From NCBI RefSeq assembly GCF_030380735.1, contig NZ_JAUDRZ010000008.1, positions 616,958 through 680,957 on the forward strand: DNA of 64,000 nt. Direction: 5' to 3'. The notes beneath the pieces are model-generated. The model was not told where the DNA came from. It did no database searches and worked only from the letters and a program-made list of their open reading frames with translations. This DNA is from Rhizobium sp. S152 (GTDB taxonomy: Bacteria > Pseudomonadota > Alphaproteobacteria > Rhizobiales > Rhizobiaceae). Shown piece after piece: positions 51,691 to 61,722 of this stretch (positions are counted from its first letter, which is position 1; each line of letters begins with the position of its first letter). Both the position numbers and the translations under genes were made by a program.

Positions 51691-52086
51691 ATGAACGAAC
51701 TCGTAGATCAGGTTGCCGCACGTGTCGGCATTCCGGCCGAGGTGGCCGAAAAGGCTGTCGGCATGATGCTCGGCTTCCTGCAGCGCGAAGCGGCCGATGG
51801 CCCCGTTGCCCGGATGATCGAAGCCATTCCCGGCGCGTCCGATCTCGTCGCCCAGTACAACGGCGAAGGTGCGACGGGCGGCGGCGGCATTCTCGGCAGC
51901 ATCATGGGTGCCTTCGGCGGCGGCGGCATCATGGCGCTCGGCCAGCAGCTGATGTCGGAAGGCCTCGGCATGGGCGAGATCTCCAGCCTCGCCAAGGAAA
52001 CCATCGCGATCGCCGAGCAGCATGCCGGCAAGGATGTCGTCGACGAAGTGGTCGCATCCGTGCCCGGTCTCAGCCAGTTCATCTGA
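51691..52086 (+). CDS. DUF2267-like small helical protein
   Basis: A 131-residue protein starting MNELVDQVAARVGIPAEVAEKAVGMMLGFL, an amphipathic helical half, then a glycine-rich hinge (GATGGGGILGSIMGAFGGGGIM) and a second helical half ending VVASVPGLSQFI. This two-part layout is common in alphaproteobacterial DUF2267 proteins. No function is known. A strong AAAGGAGG ribosome-binding site precedes the ATG and a perfect 18-bp palindrome is just before that, so expression is probably controlled by a local regulator. Confidence 0.72.
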   Translation: MNELVDQVAARVGIPAEVAEKAVGMMLGFLQREAADGPVARMIEAIPGASDLVAQYNGEGATGGGGILGSIMGAFGGGGIMALGQQLMSEGLGMGEISSLAKETIAIAEQHAGKDVVDEVVASVPGLSQFI

Positions 52087-52144
52087 GGCAAAAATTACGC
52101 GAAGAAAGGCGGACGAGGGCATCGTCCGCTTTTCAACTTGAAGT

Positions 52145-52579
52145 TCAGTTTCGGGCGGTGACGCCAAGCAGAATGAGCCAGTTTTTGGCGAGATCCGCAG
52201 CCGCCTGCCGGCCCGGATCGTCGAGCTTTTCCGGCCCGCAAGAGCGAGCCATTTCTCTCTGGTCGTTGATGTCAAACGAGGCGTTTTCAGCCTTCACGAT
52301 CACCTGCCACCAGGCGCAGCCGCGCATCGCGTTAGGCTCGACGGCGCCGTCGCAGCCGGTGGAGAGGCAGCGCGCGACGATCCTCTGGCTTTCCACTTTT
52401 CCGGCGATGGCATCGCCGTAGATATCGGTCCAGCGCGCCCGCAGATCCGTACAGCTCTGCGCATTTTCTGATTGCCCGCAACTCGTCTTCGCCACGTAAT
52501 CGGCGGCATCCGGCCAGTCTGCGACCTCGACCAGACTGACACATCCGCAAGCCAGAAGCGCGGCGGCGACCCACTGCAA
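52145..52579 (-). CDS. small exported cysteine-rich protein, unknown function
   Basis: A 144-residue protein. The only in-frame start after a stop is TTG at 52579 with GGAGATGG before it; the N-terminus (MQWVAAALLACGCVSL) looks like a short lipoprotein signal. The rest has several cysteines (SCGQSENAQSCTDL, CLSTGCDG, RGCAWW, SCGPEKL) and no recognised family. Likely periplasmic. Confidence 0.6.
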   Translation of the reverse strand: MQWVAAALLACGCVSLVEVADWPDAADYVAKTSCGQSENAQSCTDLRARWTDIYGDAIAGKVESQRIVARCLSTGCDGAVEPNAMRGCAWWQVIVKAENASFDINDQREMARSCGPEKLDDPGRQAAADLAKNWLILLGVTARN

Positions 52580-52793
52580 ATTCCATCTCCGATGCGCCCA
52601 AGTGCGCGGTTAACACTTTGAATATGCGCAGGATTTAACCGGAACAATCGATCGGAGCGCCCGAAAAACCCACACAACGGCTCGCAACGAGAATCGCCGC
52701 GAGGTGGTCTCGCGTATTTTCTACCTGCTAAAACCTGATGTCGAAAGTGTCTGCTGCGCTCGGCGGGATACAAAAGAACGCGGATAAGCCGGG

Positions 52794-53000
52794 TCAGTGC
52801 TTCTTCTTAGTTTCCCGGGCCAGCTTCAGTATCACGTCATCTGCCGCGTCGGCCAAGGCCATCGCGATCTCGGCCGCTTTCCACCCACGCTTCTCACCGT
52901 TCTTGATGAGTTCGTAAAGAATGGGCTCAAACTCGGACCGGCACGTTTCCATGCGTTGATCGGAACTTGGATGATTCTTCGAAGTTTGAATATCCGTCAT
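52794..53000 (-). CDS. small hypothetical protein
   Basis: A 68-residue cytoplasmic protein starting MTDIQTSKNHPSSDQR and ending KLARETKKKH, with a helical middle (ILYELIKNGEKRGWKAAEIAMALADAADDVILKL). Looks coding from its amino acid composition. The ATG at 53000 is preferred to one 18 codons upstream. Function unknown. Confidence 0.55.
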   Translation of the reverse strand: MTDIQTSKNHPSSDQRMETCRSEFEPILYELIKNGEKRGWKAAEIAMALADAADDVILKLARETKKKH

Positions 53001-53362
53001 GTCAATACCCCAAAACCCGTAGGATAGATTTAGCAAGGCCAACGAAGAGCGCAAGTAAATATGTTAATCCGACATTAATAATTCGGGGTGGTGTGCTTTT
53101 TCAGCCATTGGTTGGTGTAAAGCCCAAGAAGGGCCCGCCGGGGTTTGACGGGCCCCGCCTTCTTTGTCGCACTGGAAAAGCAACGCCGTCAGCGAGAAAA
53201 TCTTCGCATCTCCGGCCTGCGCGTCAATTCATACCTATGTTGTATGACGCACCGCCATTTTGCTGCATGATTAGGATTATTCATTGAGACCAGTCATTTG
53301 CGCCGCGCAGTGCGAAAACTATACGGCAGTGTTCTTTGTTATACTTTAGTTAAGCGTGTATT
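53001..53362. other. 362-bp gap with a hairpin
   Basis: No gene is supported. The only strong feature is the hairpin at 53126-53166. AT content rises toward 53290-53350, probably around a promoter or the end region of the zwf gene. Confidence 0.4.
53126..53166. terminator. strong hairpin in the gap before zwf end
   Basis: GGGCCCG / CGGGCCC (53131-53137, 53149-53155) flanked by AAGAA and TTCTT. Followed by TTTG on the plus strand; the reverse strand also ends in a T-rich run. Could terminate zwf or an unseen small RNA. Confidence 0.45.
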
Positions 53363-54886
53363 TCAGGGCTTCGCCCGGCTGTGGTTGTGCAGCGTCACGC
53401 CCAGCGCATGCCATTCCCGGCCGTCCTTCCGGATAAGCTCCTCGGCACAGGTCGGTCCCATGCTGCCCGGAGCATAAGTCTCCGGCTCCTTTTTCTCCGT
53501 CGCCCATACGTCCAGGAACGGCTGCACCGCGGCCCACCCGGCCTCGATGCCGTCGGCGCGCTGGAACAGCGTCTGGTCGCCGATGAAGAGGTCGTATAGC
53601 AGGGACTCGTAGCCCGTCATCTTGCCGATGTCGAACTTGTCTGCATAACGGAAGTCGAGCGAAACCGGCACCGTGTCGACCGAAAGCCCGGGCGACTTGA
53701 TGGAGACTTCCATGCTCAGCCCTTCGTCCGGCTGCACCTGGATGATCAGCTTGTTCGGCGGCAGGTTGCGCTTCACATCGGTCTCGCGAAACTGTGCGAA
53801 GGGCACCTGACGGAAGGTCACGACGATCTCCGTATCGCGCGCCGTCATCGCCTTGCCGGTCCTCAGGTAGAACGGCACGCCCGCCCAGCGCCAGGTATCG
53901 ACAAAGAGCTTCAGCGCCACGAATGTTTCCGTGTTGCTGTCGGCCGAAACGTCCTTGGTCGCCCTAAATGCAGTAACGGGATTGCCGTTCAGTTCCCCGC
54001 CGGTGTAGGCGCCGCGCACCCCGTGCGTGGCGGCTTCTTCCGGCGTGTAAATCCTAAGCGCGCTCAGCGCCTTGCTCTTCTCGCTGCGGATCGCCTCGGC
54101 ACCGAATCCGTTCGGCGCTTCCATGGCAATCATTGCCAGCAGCTGGAACAGGTGGTTCGGCACCATGTCGCGCAGCGCGCCCGTCGCGTCGTAGAACTTG
54201 CCGCGGCTGCCGACATCCACGGTCTCCGCCGCGGTGATCTGCACATGGTCGATATAGTTGTTGTTCCACAGCGCCTCGATCATCATGTTGGCGAAGCGCG
54301 TGGTCAGGATGTTCTGCACCGTCTCCTTGCCGAGGAAGTGATCGAGCCGGTAGACCTGGCTTTCAGAAACCTTGGCAAGGATCCGCGCGTTCAGCGCCTT
54401 GGCTGTCGAAAGATCGGTGCCGAACGGCTTTTCGATCGCGATCCGCCGGAACACGCCTTCGCTTTCGCTGGTCAGCCCGTGTTGCGCCAGCTTCTCGACG
54501 ATCGTGCCGAAGAATTGCGGCGGCACCGCGAGATAGAAGGCGGCATTGCCATCAGGCGCCCGCGCAAGCCGCGCCTTGATATCGAGATAGATCTCGTCCC
54601 TGGTGAAGTCGCCCGAGGTATAGGCGATCCGCTGGCGCAGCCGCTTCCAGCCGTCGCTCGCTGCATGCGCGCCGCCATCATCCAGCGTCGCCAGAAAATC
54701 GTCCAGCCGCGCAACCAGCATCGCATCGTCGCCGGGCTCGATCCCGATGCCCAGAATATGCAGGTCGTCCCCGGTCAGCCCGCTCTGCGTCAGGTTGATG
54801 ATCGCGGGAACAAGCAGCCGCCGCGTGAGGTCTCCGGTGGCCCCGAAGATGACAAGCGTGACCGGCGGGCTGGGAGCTGCGTCCAT
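53363..54886 (-). CDS. zwf: glucose-6-phosphate 1-dehydrogenase
   Basis: A 507-residue cytoplasmic enzyme that oxidises glucose 6-phosphate with NAD(P)+ at the head of the Entner-Doudoroff/pentose phosphate route. The nucleotide loop is LVIFGATGDLTRRLL; EKPFGTD and RLDHFLGKETVQN (substrate-binding His and Lys) are intact; length is normal. Rhizobial zwf usually sits in a zwf-pgl-edd operon; here neither pgl nor edd follows, which suggests a second, separate copy. The start at 54886 (MDAAPSPP) follows AAGGAGA. Confidence 0.94.
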   Translation of the reverse strand: MDAAPSPPVTLVIFGATGDLTRRLLVPAIINLTQSGLTGDDLHILGIGIEPGDDAMLVARLDDFLATLDDGGAHAASDGWKRLRQRIAYTSGDFTRDEIYLDIKARLARAPDGNAAFYLAVPPQFFGTIVEKLAQHGLTSESEGVFRRIAIEKPFGTDLSTAKALNARILAKVSESQVYRLDHFLGKETVQNILTTRFANMMIEALWNNNYIDHVQITAAETVDVGSRGKFYDATGALRDMVPNHLFQLLAMIAMEAPNGFGAEAIRSEKSKALSALRIYTPEEAATHGVRGAYTGGELNGNPVTAFRATKDVSADSNTETFVALKLFVDTWRWAGVPFYLRTGKAMTARDTEIVVTFRQVPFAQFRETDVKRNLPPNKLIIQVQPDEGLSMEVSIKSPGLSVDTVPVSLDFRYADKFDIGKMTGYESLLYDLFIGDQTLFQRADGIEAGWAAVQPFLDVWATEKKEPETYAPGSMGPTCAEELIRKDGREWHALGVTLHNHSRAKP

Positions 54887-55016
54887 GATGATCTCCTTGA
54901 TGTGGGAGGGGGAAGATAGAGCGGGCGAAAGGGGTGCCAAGCGGGGGAGTGAGGTCAGGGCGATACGCTGATATGGATTGAAGTGCGATGTTTACTCTGC
55001 CGAGCCACGGCGAGCA

Positions 55017-55211
55017 TCAACGATTGGCGTCTTCGATTTGTCTGCGAAGTGCTGAGAACGAAGCCTCGACGTCATCGTTAAGGCGCCCTTTGCCTGATGC
55101 CACGGACTGCCTGGCAATCGCGACCTTCGTTTCGAGAAACGCGGCATATTCAGCTGATGGAGACCCAGCTGTTGCTTTGACGATGGTATCCTTCGGCACG
55201 CGCACCTCCAT
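55017..55211 (-). CDS. small antitoxin-like protein, orphan
   Basis: A 64-residue frame starting MEVRVPKDTIVKATAG. The C-terminus (KVAIARQSVASGKGRLNDDVEASFSALRRQIEDAN) has the pattern of RelB/StbD-type antitoxin ends. No toxin frame is visible on either side; remnants upstream do not read as an intact protein. Could be a degraded toxin-antitoxin locus or a chance frame. Confidence 0.4.
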   Translation of the reverse strand: MEVRVPKDTIVKATAGSPSAEYAAFLETKVAIARQSVASGKGRLNDDVEASFSALRRQIEDANR

Positions 55212-55599
55212 CTGTTCGCAGACGATATAACGGTAGTGATGCCTTCGCAACGCGCTCAACGTCGATGATCAGCCGGTATTGCTACATCTGCGGGACGGCT
55301 GTCGAGCGCATCCGCACCGTCGTATTCCCGGAGACGTGATTAGATCCTCGGCACGAGGCCGAGGATGACGTTCGAGCATGCCGATTCATCCCGTAAGATA
55401 TTGAAATAGCTATCGTTATATCATCTTCGACGTCATCCTCGGGCTTGTCCCGAGGATCTGCCAACGTCTCAAACTGCTCGACGTGGATGGACAACTCGTT
55501 GCGCGCACACGTGCTCGCGTGATGGCTGTCTCAAGACAACGTCGGAGAATTGGGGTTCACTCCGAAACCTTTTGATATGTAAAGGATTTCCGCTCGCCG
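55212..55599. other. 388-bp gap with RIME-like repeat
   Basis: No gene. The main content is the RIME-like element at 55335-55463. Confidence 0.5.
55335..55463. repeat. RIME-like palindromic element
   Basis: The arm CCTCGGCACGAGGCCGAGGATGACG (written here as parts CCTCGGCACGAGG and CCGAGGATGACG, 55335-55375) is the approximate reverse complement of CGACGTCATCCTCGGG...CCCGAGGATCT (55429-55463). The element has two inverted arms around a centre of about 55 bases. A second, truncated copy is at 63741-63903. Matches the style of rhizobial RIME elements. Confidence 0.75.
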
Positions 55600-56370
55600 C
55601 TACCCCTTCACCGCCACCATGAAAATCCGCGGAAACCGCAAGAGCACCCGCCCGTCCGACATCTTCGGGTAGGCTTTTTCCACCCGCCCGAGATAGTCCG
55701 CCAGAAACGCCTCGCGATGCGCGTCGCCGGCATGGTCGAGATAGGGCCGCAGCCCGGTGCCCTTGACCCATTCGACGATCGCCGCTGCGTCCGCCATCGG
55801 GTGGTTGTAGGCAGTGTGCCAGACATCGACGCGCGATGCCTTGCCGATCAGGCGGGAATAATAGGTTGCCGGTGGGGGCAGCGGCTTGCGGCGCACGCTT
55901 TTAGCTTCGAAGGCCGATTTCCACTGGCCGGCATGGGCGCTTTCTTCCATCAACAGATGGGTCGGCTCCGTCAGGTTGTCGGGCATCTGCACGGCAAGCA
56001 CGCCGCCGCTCGCCAGCCCGTCCATCAGCCGGTCGAAGAAATCAAGATGGTTCGGCAGCCACTGGAACACCGCATTGGCGAACAAGAGATCGGCCGGCTC
56101 GTCCGGCTGCCATGTGGCAAGATCGGCTTCGACGAAGCGGGTGCCTGGCAGGCGCTTGCGCGCCGCCTCCAGCATGTTGAGGTCGCTGTCGAGCCCGGTG
56201 ACGTTTTCGTCGCCGTATCGGTCGATCAGGAGTTCCGTCGAGTTGCCCGGCCCGCAGCCGAGGTCGATCGCGTTGCGCGCGCTGTCGATCGGCACCTGCG
56301 CGAGTAGATCACGCGCCGGTCGGGTGCGCTCGTCCTCGAACTTCACATATTGGCTTGCGGACCATGCCAT
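55600..56370 (-). CDS. tam: trans-aconitate 2-methyltransferase
   Basis: A 256-residue SAM-dependent methyltransferase. Motif I is [41 protein letters not shown] follows; [22 protein letters not shown] and the end [21 protein letters not shown] match Tam. It methylates trans-aconitate, relieving inhibition of the citric acid cycle. The ATG at 56370 ([13 protein letters not shown]) is the family start; a Met eight codons earlier is less likely. Confidence 0.88.
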   Translation of the reverse strand: MAWSASQYVKFEDERTRPARDLLAQVPIDSARNAIDLGCGPGNSTELLIDRYGDENVTGLDSDLNMLEAARKRLPGTRFVEADLATWQPDEPADLLFANAVFQWLPNHLDFFDRLMDGLASGGVLAVQMPDNLTEPTHLLMEESAHAGQWKSAFEAKSVRRKPLPPPATYYSRLIGKASRVDVWHTAYNHPMADAAAIVEWVKGTGLRPYLDHAGDAHREAFLADYLGRVEKAYPKMSDGRVLLRFPRIFMVAVKG

Positions 56371-56431
56371 CGGGCTTCCTCCTGAATTGCGCACTGACGT
56401 GCAGCCGAAATCGTCGGCTGCATGTCGTTCC

Positions 56432-57700
56432 TCATGCCTTGGTCACCAGCACCTTATCGACGCGTCGGCCATCCATGTCGATGACTTCGAAGGCCCAGCC
56501 GTTCTTCTCGAAGCGCTCGCCCAATTCGGGCAGGTGCTTCAACTCCTCGAGTATGAGACCGGCAACCGTCTGATAGTCGACGTCGTCGGCAACGGGGAAA
56601 TTCATGAATTCGGCGAATTCGTCGATCGGCGTCCACCCCGAAACGAGATAGGAACCGTCGTCGCGCTTCTTGATCGCCTGTTCCTCGTGAACCCCGGCCT
56701 CGCCGAACACGCCCATAATCGATTCCAAGATGTCGCCGGAGGTTATCACGCCTTCGAAATGCCCGTACTCGTCGAACACCAGCACCATGTGCTGCGACGA
56801 CTTCCGCAACGCTTCGATGACGTTCGTCGCGGGCGTCAGGTCGGAGACGACGGGAACCTCCCGGACGAGCGCCTGAAAATCGACCGGCTGCGGCGCGTCG
56901 TAGAAATCCTTGACGGAAATGACGCCCAGCACCTCGTCCGAGCTGCCTTTCCGCACCGGCAGGCGCGAGCGGTTCGTTTCCTGGATGACGCGCCTGATCT
57001 TTTCCGGAGCGTCTTCGATGTCGATCAGCTCGACGTCGCGACGCGGCGTCATCAGCGCACGCGCGCCGCGGTCGGCAAGTCGCATGACGCCGGTAATCAT
57101 GGCCGATTCGCCCCGCTCGATGACGCCTGCATGCTGGGCTTCCGCCAGCACTGTCTTGATCTCTTCGTCGGTCACGCCCTCGGCGATCTTGCCGGATTGC
57201 CCGAGAAGCGAAAGAACGAGCTTTCCGGACTTGTCCAGCAGCCAGACGAGGGGCAGGGCGACCTTGGACAGCAGCGTCATCGTCGGAGCGACCTTCACGG
57301 CGACCGCCTCAGGGGCGCGAAGCGCCATCTGCTTGGGAACAAGTTCGCCGACGATGAGGGACAGATAGGTGATGGCGACGACCACGGAGCCCACGCCAAG
57401 GCCATCGGCCCATGCGGGCGGCAGGCCTTGCGCGAGCAGCCAGCCTGACAGGCGAGCGCCGAGCGTCGCTCCAGAGAACGCGCCGGAGAGAACGCCGACA
57501 AGCGTGATGCCGATCTGCACGGTGGACAGGAACCTGCCGGGATCCTCGGCCAGGCGGATCGCCAGCCGCGCGCCCTGGCTGCCGCGCTCGGCAAGGACCT
57601 TCAGGCGAGCGGCTCTGGACGAAACGACGGCCAGCTCGGACATGGCAAGCACGCCGTTGAGCACGGTAAGCAGAACGACAATTGCGATTTCGGTATACAA
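56432..57700 (-). CDS. CNNM/CorC-type (hemolysin-like) membrane protein
   Basis: A 422-residue protein. N-terminal DUF21 membrane domain (four helices, to about 190, with [16 protein letters not shown]), then two CBS domains ([56 protein letters not shown]) and a C-terminal CorC/HlyC domain ([18 protein letters not shown]). Linked to magnesium or cobalt homeostasis. The start is TTG at 57700: the only start before an upstream stop. No partner gene adjacent. Confidence 0.87.
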   Translation of the reverse strand: MYTEIAIVVLLTVLNGVLAMSELAVVSSRAARLKVLAERGSQGARLAIRLAEDPGRFLSTVQIGITLVGVLSGAFSGATLGARLSGWLLAQGLPPAWADGLGVGSVVVAITYLSLIVGELVPKQMALRAPEAVAVKVAPTMTLLSKVALPLVWLLDKSGKLVLSLLGQSGKIAEGVTDEEIKTVLAEAQHAGVIERGESAMITGVMRLADRGARALMTPRRDVELIDIEDAPEKIRRVIQETNRSRLPVRKGSSDEVLGVISVKDFYDAPQPVDFQALVREVPVVSDLTPATNVIEALRKSSQHMVLVFDEYGHFEGVITSGDILESIMGVFGEAGVHEEQAIKKRDDGSYLVSGWTPIDEFAEFMNFPVADDVDYQTVAGLILEELKHLPELGERFEKNGWAFEVIDMDGRRVDKVLVTKA

Positions 57701-58230
57701 ATTTGAACCTATTGTGTTGGTTTTTCAGGCAATTCTATTGCCTGTCCGGTCGAGGCGTCAGCGGCCATCCGAATTGGGACGATGAGGTGAACGGTGAGGT
57801 CTGACATCGCCTCGACCAGGAAAACGGGAATCGCCGATTGCGCCGGACGCAGGCGCCCGACGTTCGAATGTCGCGATCTTGTATGAAAACCCCGCCCTTG
57901 CGGCGGTTGCCTGAAGCCTCGGACCGATCAGGTCACGAGAGCGCCATCTACAGCCATCGCCATCATTCTCTGCGGATTGATCCCGGCTGGAATGGGCGGA
58001 GCTGCTACTGGAAGGGTCGCTGTCTGGCATGGCGCAATTTTGCTGATAAAACCGGTCAGGTTCAAGAGGGGTTGCGTAAAAATCCTGCACCTTACCCTGT
58101 AACGGTTGTGTGACCGCGCCTTAAGGTCGCGCGTTTTCGGCATTTTGCTAGAGTTTTAGCGGGATCTGAAAGAGATGCCTCACGCATGCAGGAGTAGTAT
58201 CCGCGCATTATTCGTGGGGAGATTGCGCAG
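57701..58230. other. 530-bp gap between divergent genes
   Basis: No convincing gene. Frames at 57758-58090 (minus) and 57838-58113 (plus) have biased, unstructured proteins without ribosome-binding sites. The region carries the promoters of the CNNM gene and of the EF-hand gene. I did not find a recognisable metal riboswitch. Confidence 0.5.
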
Positions 58231-59769
58231 ATGCATGCGAGTTCACGCACCCTTATCGCAGCAACGGTGATCGGCCTGATTGGCGCATTGGCTGCTCACG
58301 CGCAATCGGCGGCCGATGCTGGGCCGCTACCGGCGGGCGTTTTTCTCGACGGCATGCAGCCTTATCGCGAGAGCTATATCGCCTATCTCCTGATGCCGTT
58401 TCGCGCCGGCAGCGGGCCAGACCAGCGCCTCACCGCCGACGACATCGCGCGCGCCGAGCAAAGGGAGCAGGCGCGACGCCGCGCAGGTCTTCTCACTCCG
58501 TTCTTCGAACGCGACCTTGATGGAGACGGCAAGGTGACGCCGGCGGAGATCGCCGACGCTCCCGTCACCATGTCGCGGCGCGAGCCGCTGACGGCGATGG
58601 ATGGCGATCATGACGGAACCGTCACGCTGGACGAAGCTCTGGTCTATGCCGGCGTGCGGGCAGCATTACCCGATGCCGGCCGCACGACGAGCAGGCTGTC
58701 GCAATTGCTCGCGCTCGATCCGAATAAGGACGGAACGCTGACGGCCGACGAACTGGAAACGCTCGGCCGCTCGGCCTTCGCCTATTTCGATCGCGACGGC
58801 GATGGAGTGCTTTCCGAGCAAGAGATGGCCGTCAGGGAAAAAGCCATGAACGAGCGCCAGGTCAAGATCGCGCTGGAGCGCCGGGCGGCGCTCTGCAATC
58901 TCCCCAAGGCCGGACAGACGGACCGCGTCCTCTTCGTCGGCGCCTACGAGGCGGCGGCCCTTTCCGACGTTACCGTCTCCGGCCAGGACGCGGTGACCGG
59001 CACGGCCGAGCTTGCCATCGATGCCGGCGATACCCCGCTCTACATCGTTGTTTCCTCTTACGGTTCGATCATCTGGCGGCTCACCGGTCACACCGAGCGG
59101 GTCGCCCGCCTCGTCGTGGCCAGCGACCGGAAGGGCGGCGGCGCGACGGGCCTTCAGACGGAGAAGGTCACGATCGTCTCGCAGCCACGCTGCTTGCCTT
59201 ACGCCTCCTCACAGGGTGCCGGCCTGCAGCACGTAATGACGACGCTTGGTGCGTTCACCGGCAAGCCTGTCGATGATGTCCTGGCGAGCTACACGCTGCC
59301 GAAAGCCAACCTGCCGTCCAACGCCGTGCCCGCTGCCGAATGGAAACCGACGCGCAACCCGGCGCCGCTCAAGCCCATTCCGCTCAACATGGGACAGTTG
59401 CGGAACGTCGATCCCGCCACCTACCAATCTTTCATCCGCTTCAATCCCGCCGGTCTCGTCTCGATCGATCCGGCAGCGGTTGTCTCGCAGGGGGTCGCCG
59501 AGCGCTACCAGGTGCTGCCGCAGGAGGCGGGGCTACTGCAATTGCTGATGGATGGATCGCTCGAAGCGAACGGCAGTCGCGGCTATCTGGTCAGGAAGCC
59601 GATCCCTCGCTTTCCGGCGGGGCTTGCGGGTGCGCATCGCGTAAACTTCGTGCTGGCCAAGGGCGTTCCGCGCCCGGCCGGCAATCCGGGTCATTCCAGC
59701 GTGCGTGTGGAGGGAGAGGCCGTCTTGAAACCGGGTGACGTTCCGGCGATCGATTTGCCGATCAAATAG
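58231..59769 (+). CDS. exported protein with four EF-hands
   Basis: A 512-residue secreted protein. Signal peptide at 1-25 (LIAATVIGLIGALAAHAQ). Four canonical 12-residue EF-hand loops: DLDGDGKVTPAE (95-106), DGDHDGTVTLDE (124-135), DPNKDGTLTADE (163-174), DRDGDGVLSEQE (187-198), each with Asp/Asn at 1, 3, 5 and Glu at 12. The C-terminal 300 residues (LYIVVSSYGSIIWRLTGH, YASSQGAGLQHVMTTL) match no family I know. A calcium-responsive periplasmic or surface protein; the GGGGAGA ribosome-binding site precedes the ATG. Confidence 0.82.
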   Translation: MHASSRTLIAATVIGLIGALAAHAQSAADAGPLPAGVFLDGMQPYRESYIAYLLMPFRAGSGPDQRLTADDIARAEQREQARRRAGLLTPFFERDLDGDGKVTPAEIADAPVTMSRREPLTAMDGDHDGTVTLDEALVYAGVRAALPDAGRTTSRLSQLLALDPNKDGTLTADELETLGRSAFAYFDRDGDGVLSEQEMAVREKAMNERQVKIALERRAALCNLPKAGQTDRVLFVGAYEAAALSDVTVSGQDAVTGTAELAIDAGDTPLYIVVSSYGSIIWRLTGHTERVARLVVASDRKGGGATGLQTEKVTIVSQPRCLPYASSQGAGLQHVMTTLGAFTGKPVDDVLASYTLPKANLPSNAVPAAEWKPTRNPAPLKPIPLNMGQLRNVDPATYQSFIRFNPAGLVSIDPAAVVSQGVAERYQVLPQEAGLLQLLMDGSLEANGSRGYLVRKPIPRFPAGLAGAHRVNFVLAKGVPRPAGNPGHSSVRVEGEAVLKPGDVPAIDLPIK

Positions 59770-59774
59770 TATGG

Positions 59775-59804
59775 GCAACGGCGCGGATCGTTCCGCGCCG
59801 TTGC
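59775..59804. terminator. hairpin between EF-hand and cupin genes
   Basis: GCAACGGCGCGGA / TCCGCGCCGTTGC is a perfect 13-bp inverted repeat with a 4-base loop between the convergent genes. No T-run, so possibly a bidirectional end hairpin. Confidence 0.55.
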
Positions 59805-59811
59805 TGCTGGC

Positions 59812-60270
59812 TCAGGCGGCCAGAATGCTGGTGTCTTGCGTGTTGGCGACGACGGTCACGACCGTGTTGCCGCTCAGCGGCCCCTTCGAGGGATCGCGGG
59901 ATGCGCCCGCTTCGAAGAATTCCGTCATGTCGCTGTCGATGATCGCCGAAAACACGGCGGTCTCGGGACCCGGATTGGAGTAGCCGTGGACCTGCTCGGA
60001 CTCGATACGAACGATATCGCCGGCGGTCGCCTCGAATTCTTCCAGGCCCTGATCGGTCATCCGGCGCAGCTTCAGCCGGCCTTCGATGATGCGGAAGATT
60101 TCCGGGCTGGCGTGCCGGTGAAGCGGCGTGCGGCTGCCCGCGGGCACCGTGACGTCGAAGATGTTGAGCCAGGTTCCTTCCAGTCGGGCGCGTCGCTCGA
60201 CCTGGTCGTCCGCCGCGAAGAGAGCCTTCGCGCCCGGCTGGGCATGCGTGTTCACAAATGAGGTGGACAT
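59812..60270 (-). CDS. cupin-domain protein
   Basis: A 152-residue small protein with a cupin barrel: TPLHRHASPEIFRIIEGRLKLRR holds the first metal motif (His-x-His...Glu), and VHGYSNPGPETAVFSAII the second His. Metal-binding cytoplasmic protein of unknown substrate. It lies 157 bases downstream of the alcohol dehydrogenase gene on the same strand; they might be co-transcribed. Confidence 0.85.
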   Translation of the reverse strand: MSTSFVNTHAQPGAKALFAADDQVERRARLEGTWLNIFDVTVPAGSRTPLHRHASPEIFRIIEGRLKLRRMTDQGLEEFEATAGDIVRIESEQVHGYSNPGPETAVFSAIIDSDMTEFFEAGASRDPSKGPLSGNTVVTVVANTQDTSILAA

Positions 60271-60426
60271 GATGTCTCGCTTTTCTTTTTCTTAGCGGCG
60301 AGCGCGATAGACCTTTCGCCGGACATTGACAACCCGCTAAAATGCAAGGCTCCGATGCGCTGGCGAGATCGCACGCCGCACGTGATGTTCCGCCGGCAAC
60401 GATCACTCTATTGTGTCTCGGGAGCC

Positions 60427-61467
<1,041 letters not shown>

Positions 61468-61722
61468 TGGCGGATACTCCTGCTTGCCTTATGGCATCGA
61501 TAGTGTCGGCATGATGACACGCGGCTGCCGCCGGCTCCAACCGTGCCATTTATGATTTTCGCTGATGTGTCCATCGCCGGCACTTGACAATCCGCGCATG
61601 AATATTGCCCGCCAATACACCGCCACATCCCGTTTCTTGCTTACCGTTTTTCGCGGCATATTTCCGCTTGACCCGGCCCCCGTGCGGGTTTTTGTCTCTC
61701 TGCAATTCCGAAGGAGAGTCTC

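Noticed and set aside
57758..58113. small frames in the CNNM/EF-hand gap
   Set aside because: No ribosome-binding sites, disordered composition, overlapping on both strands.
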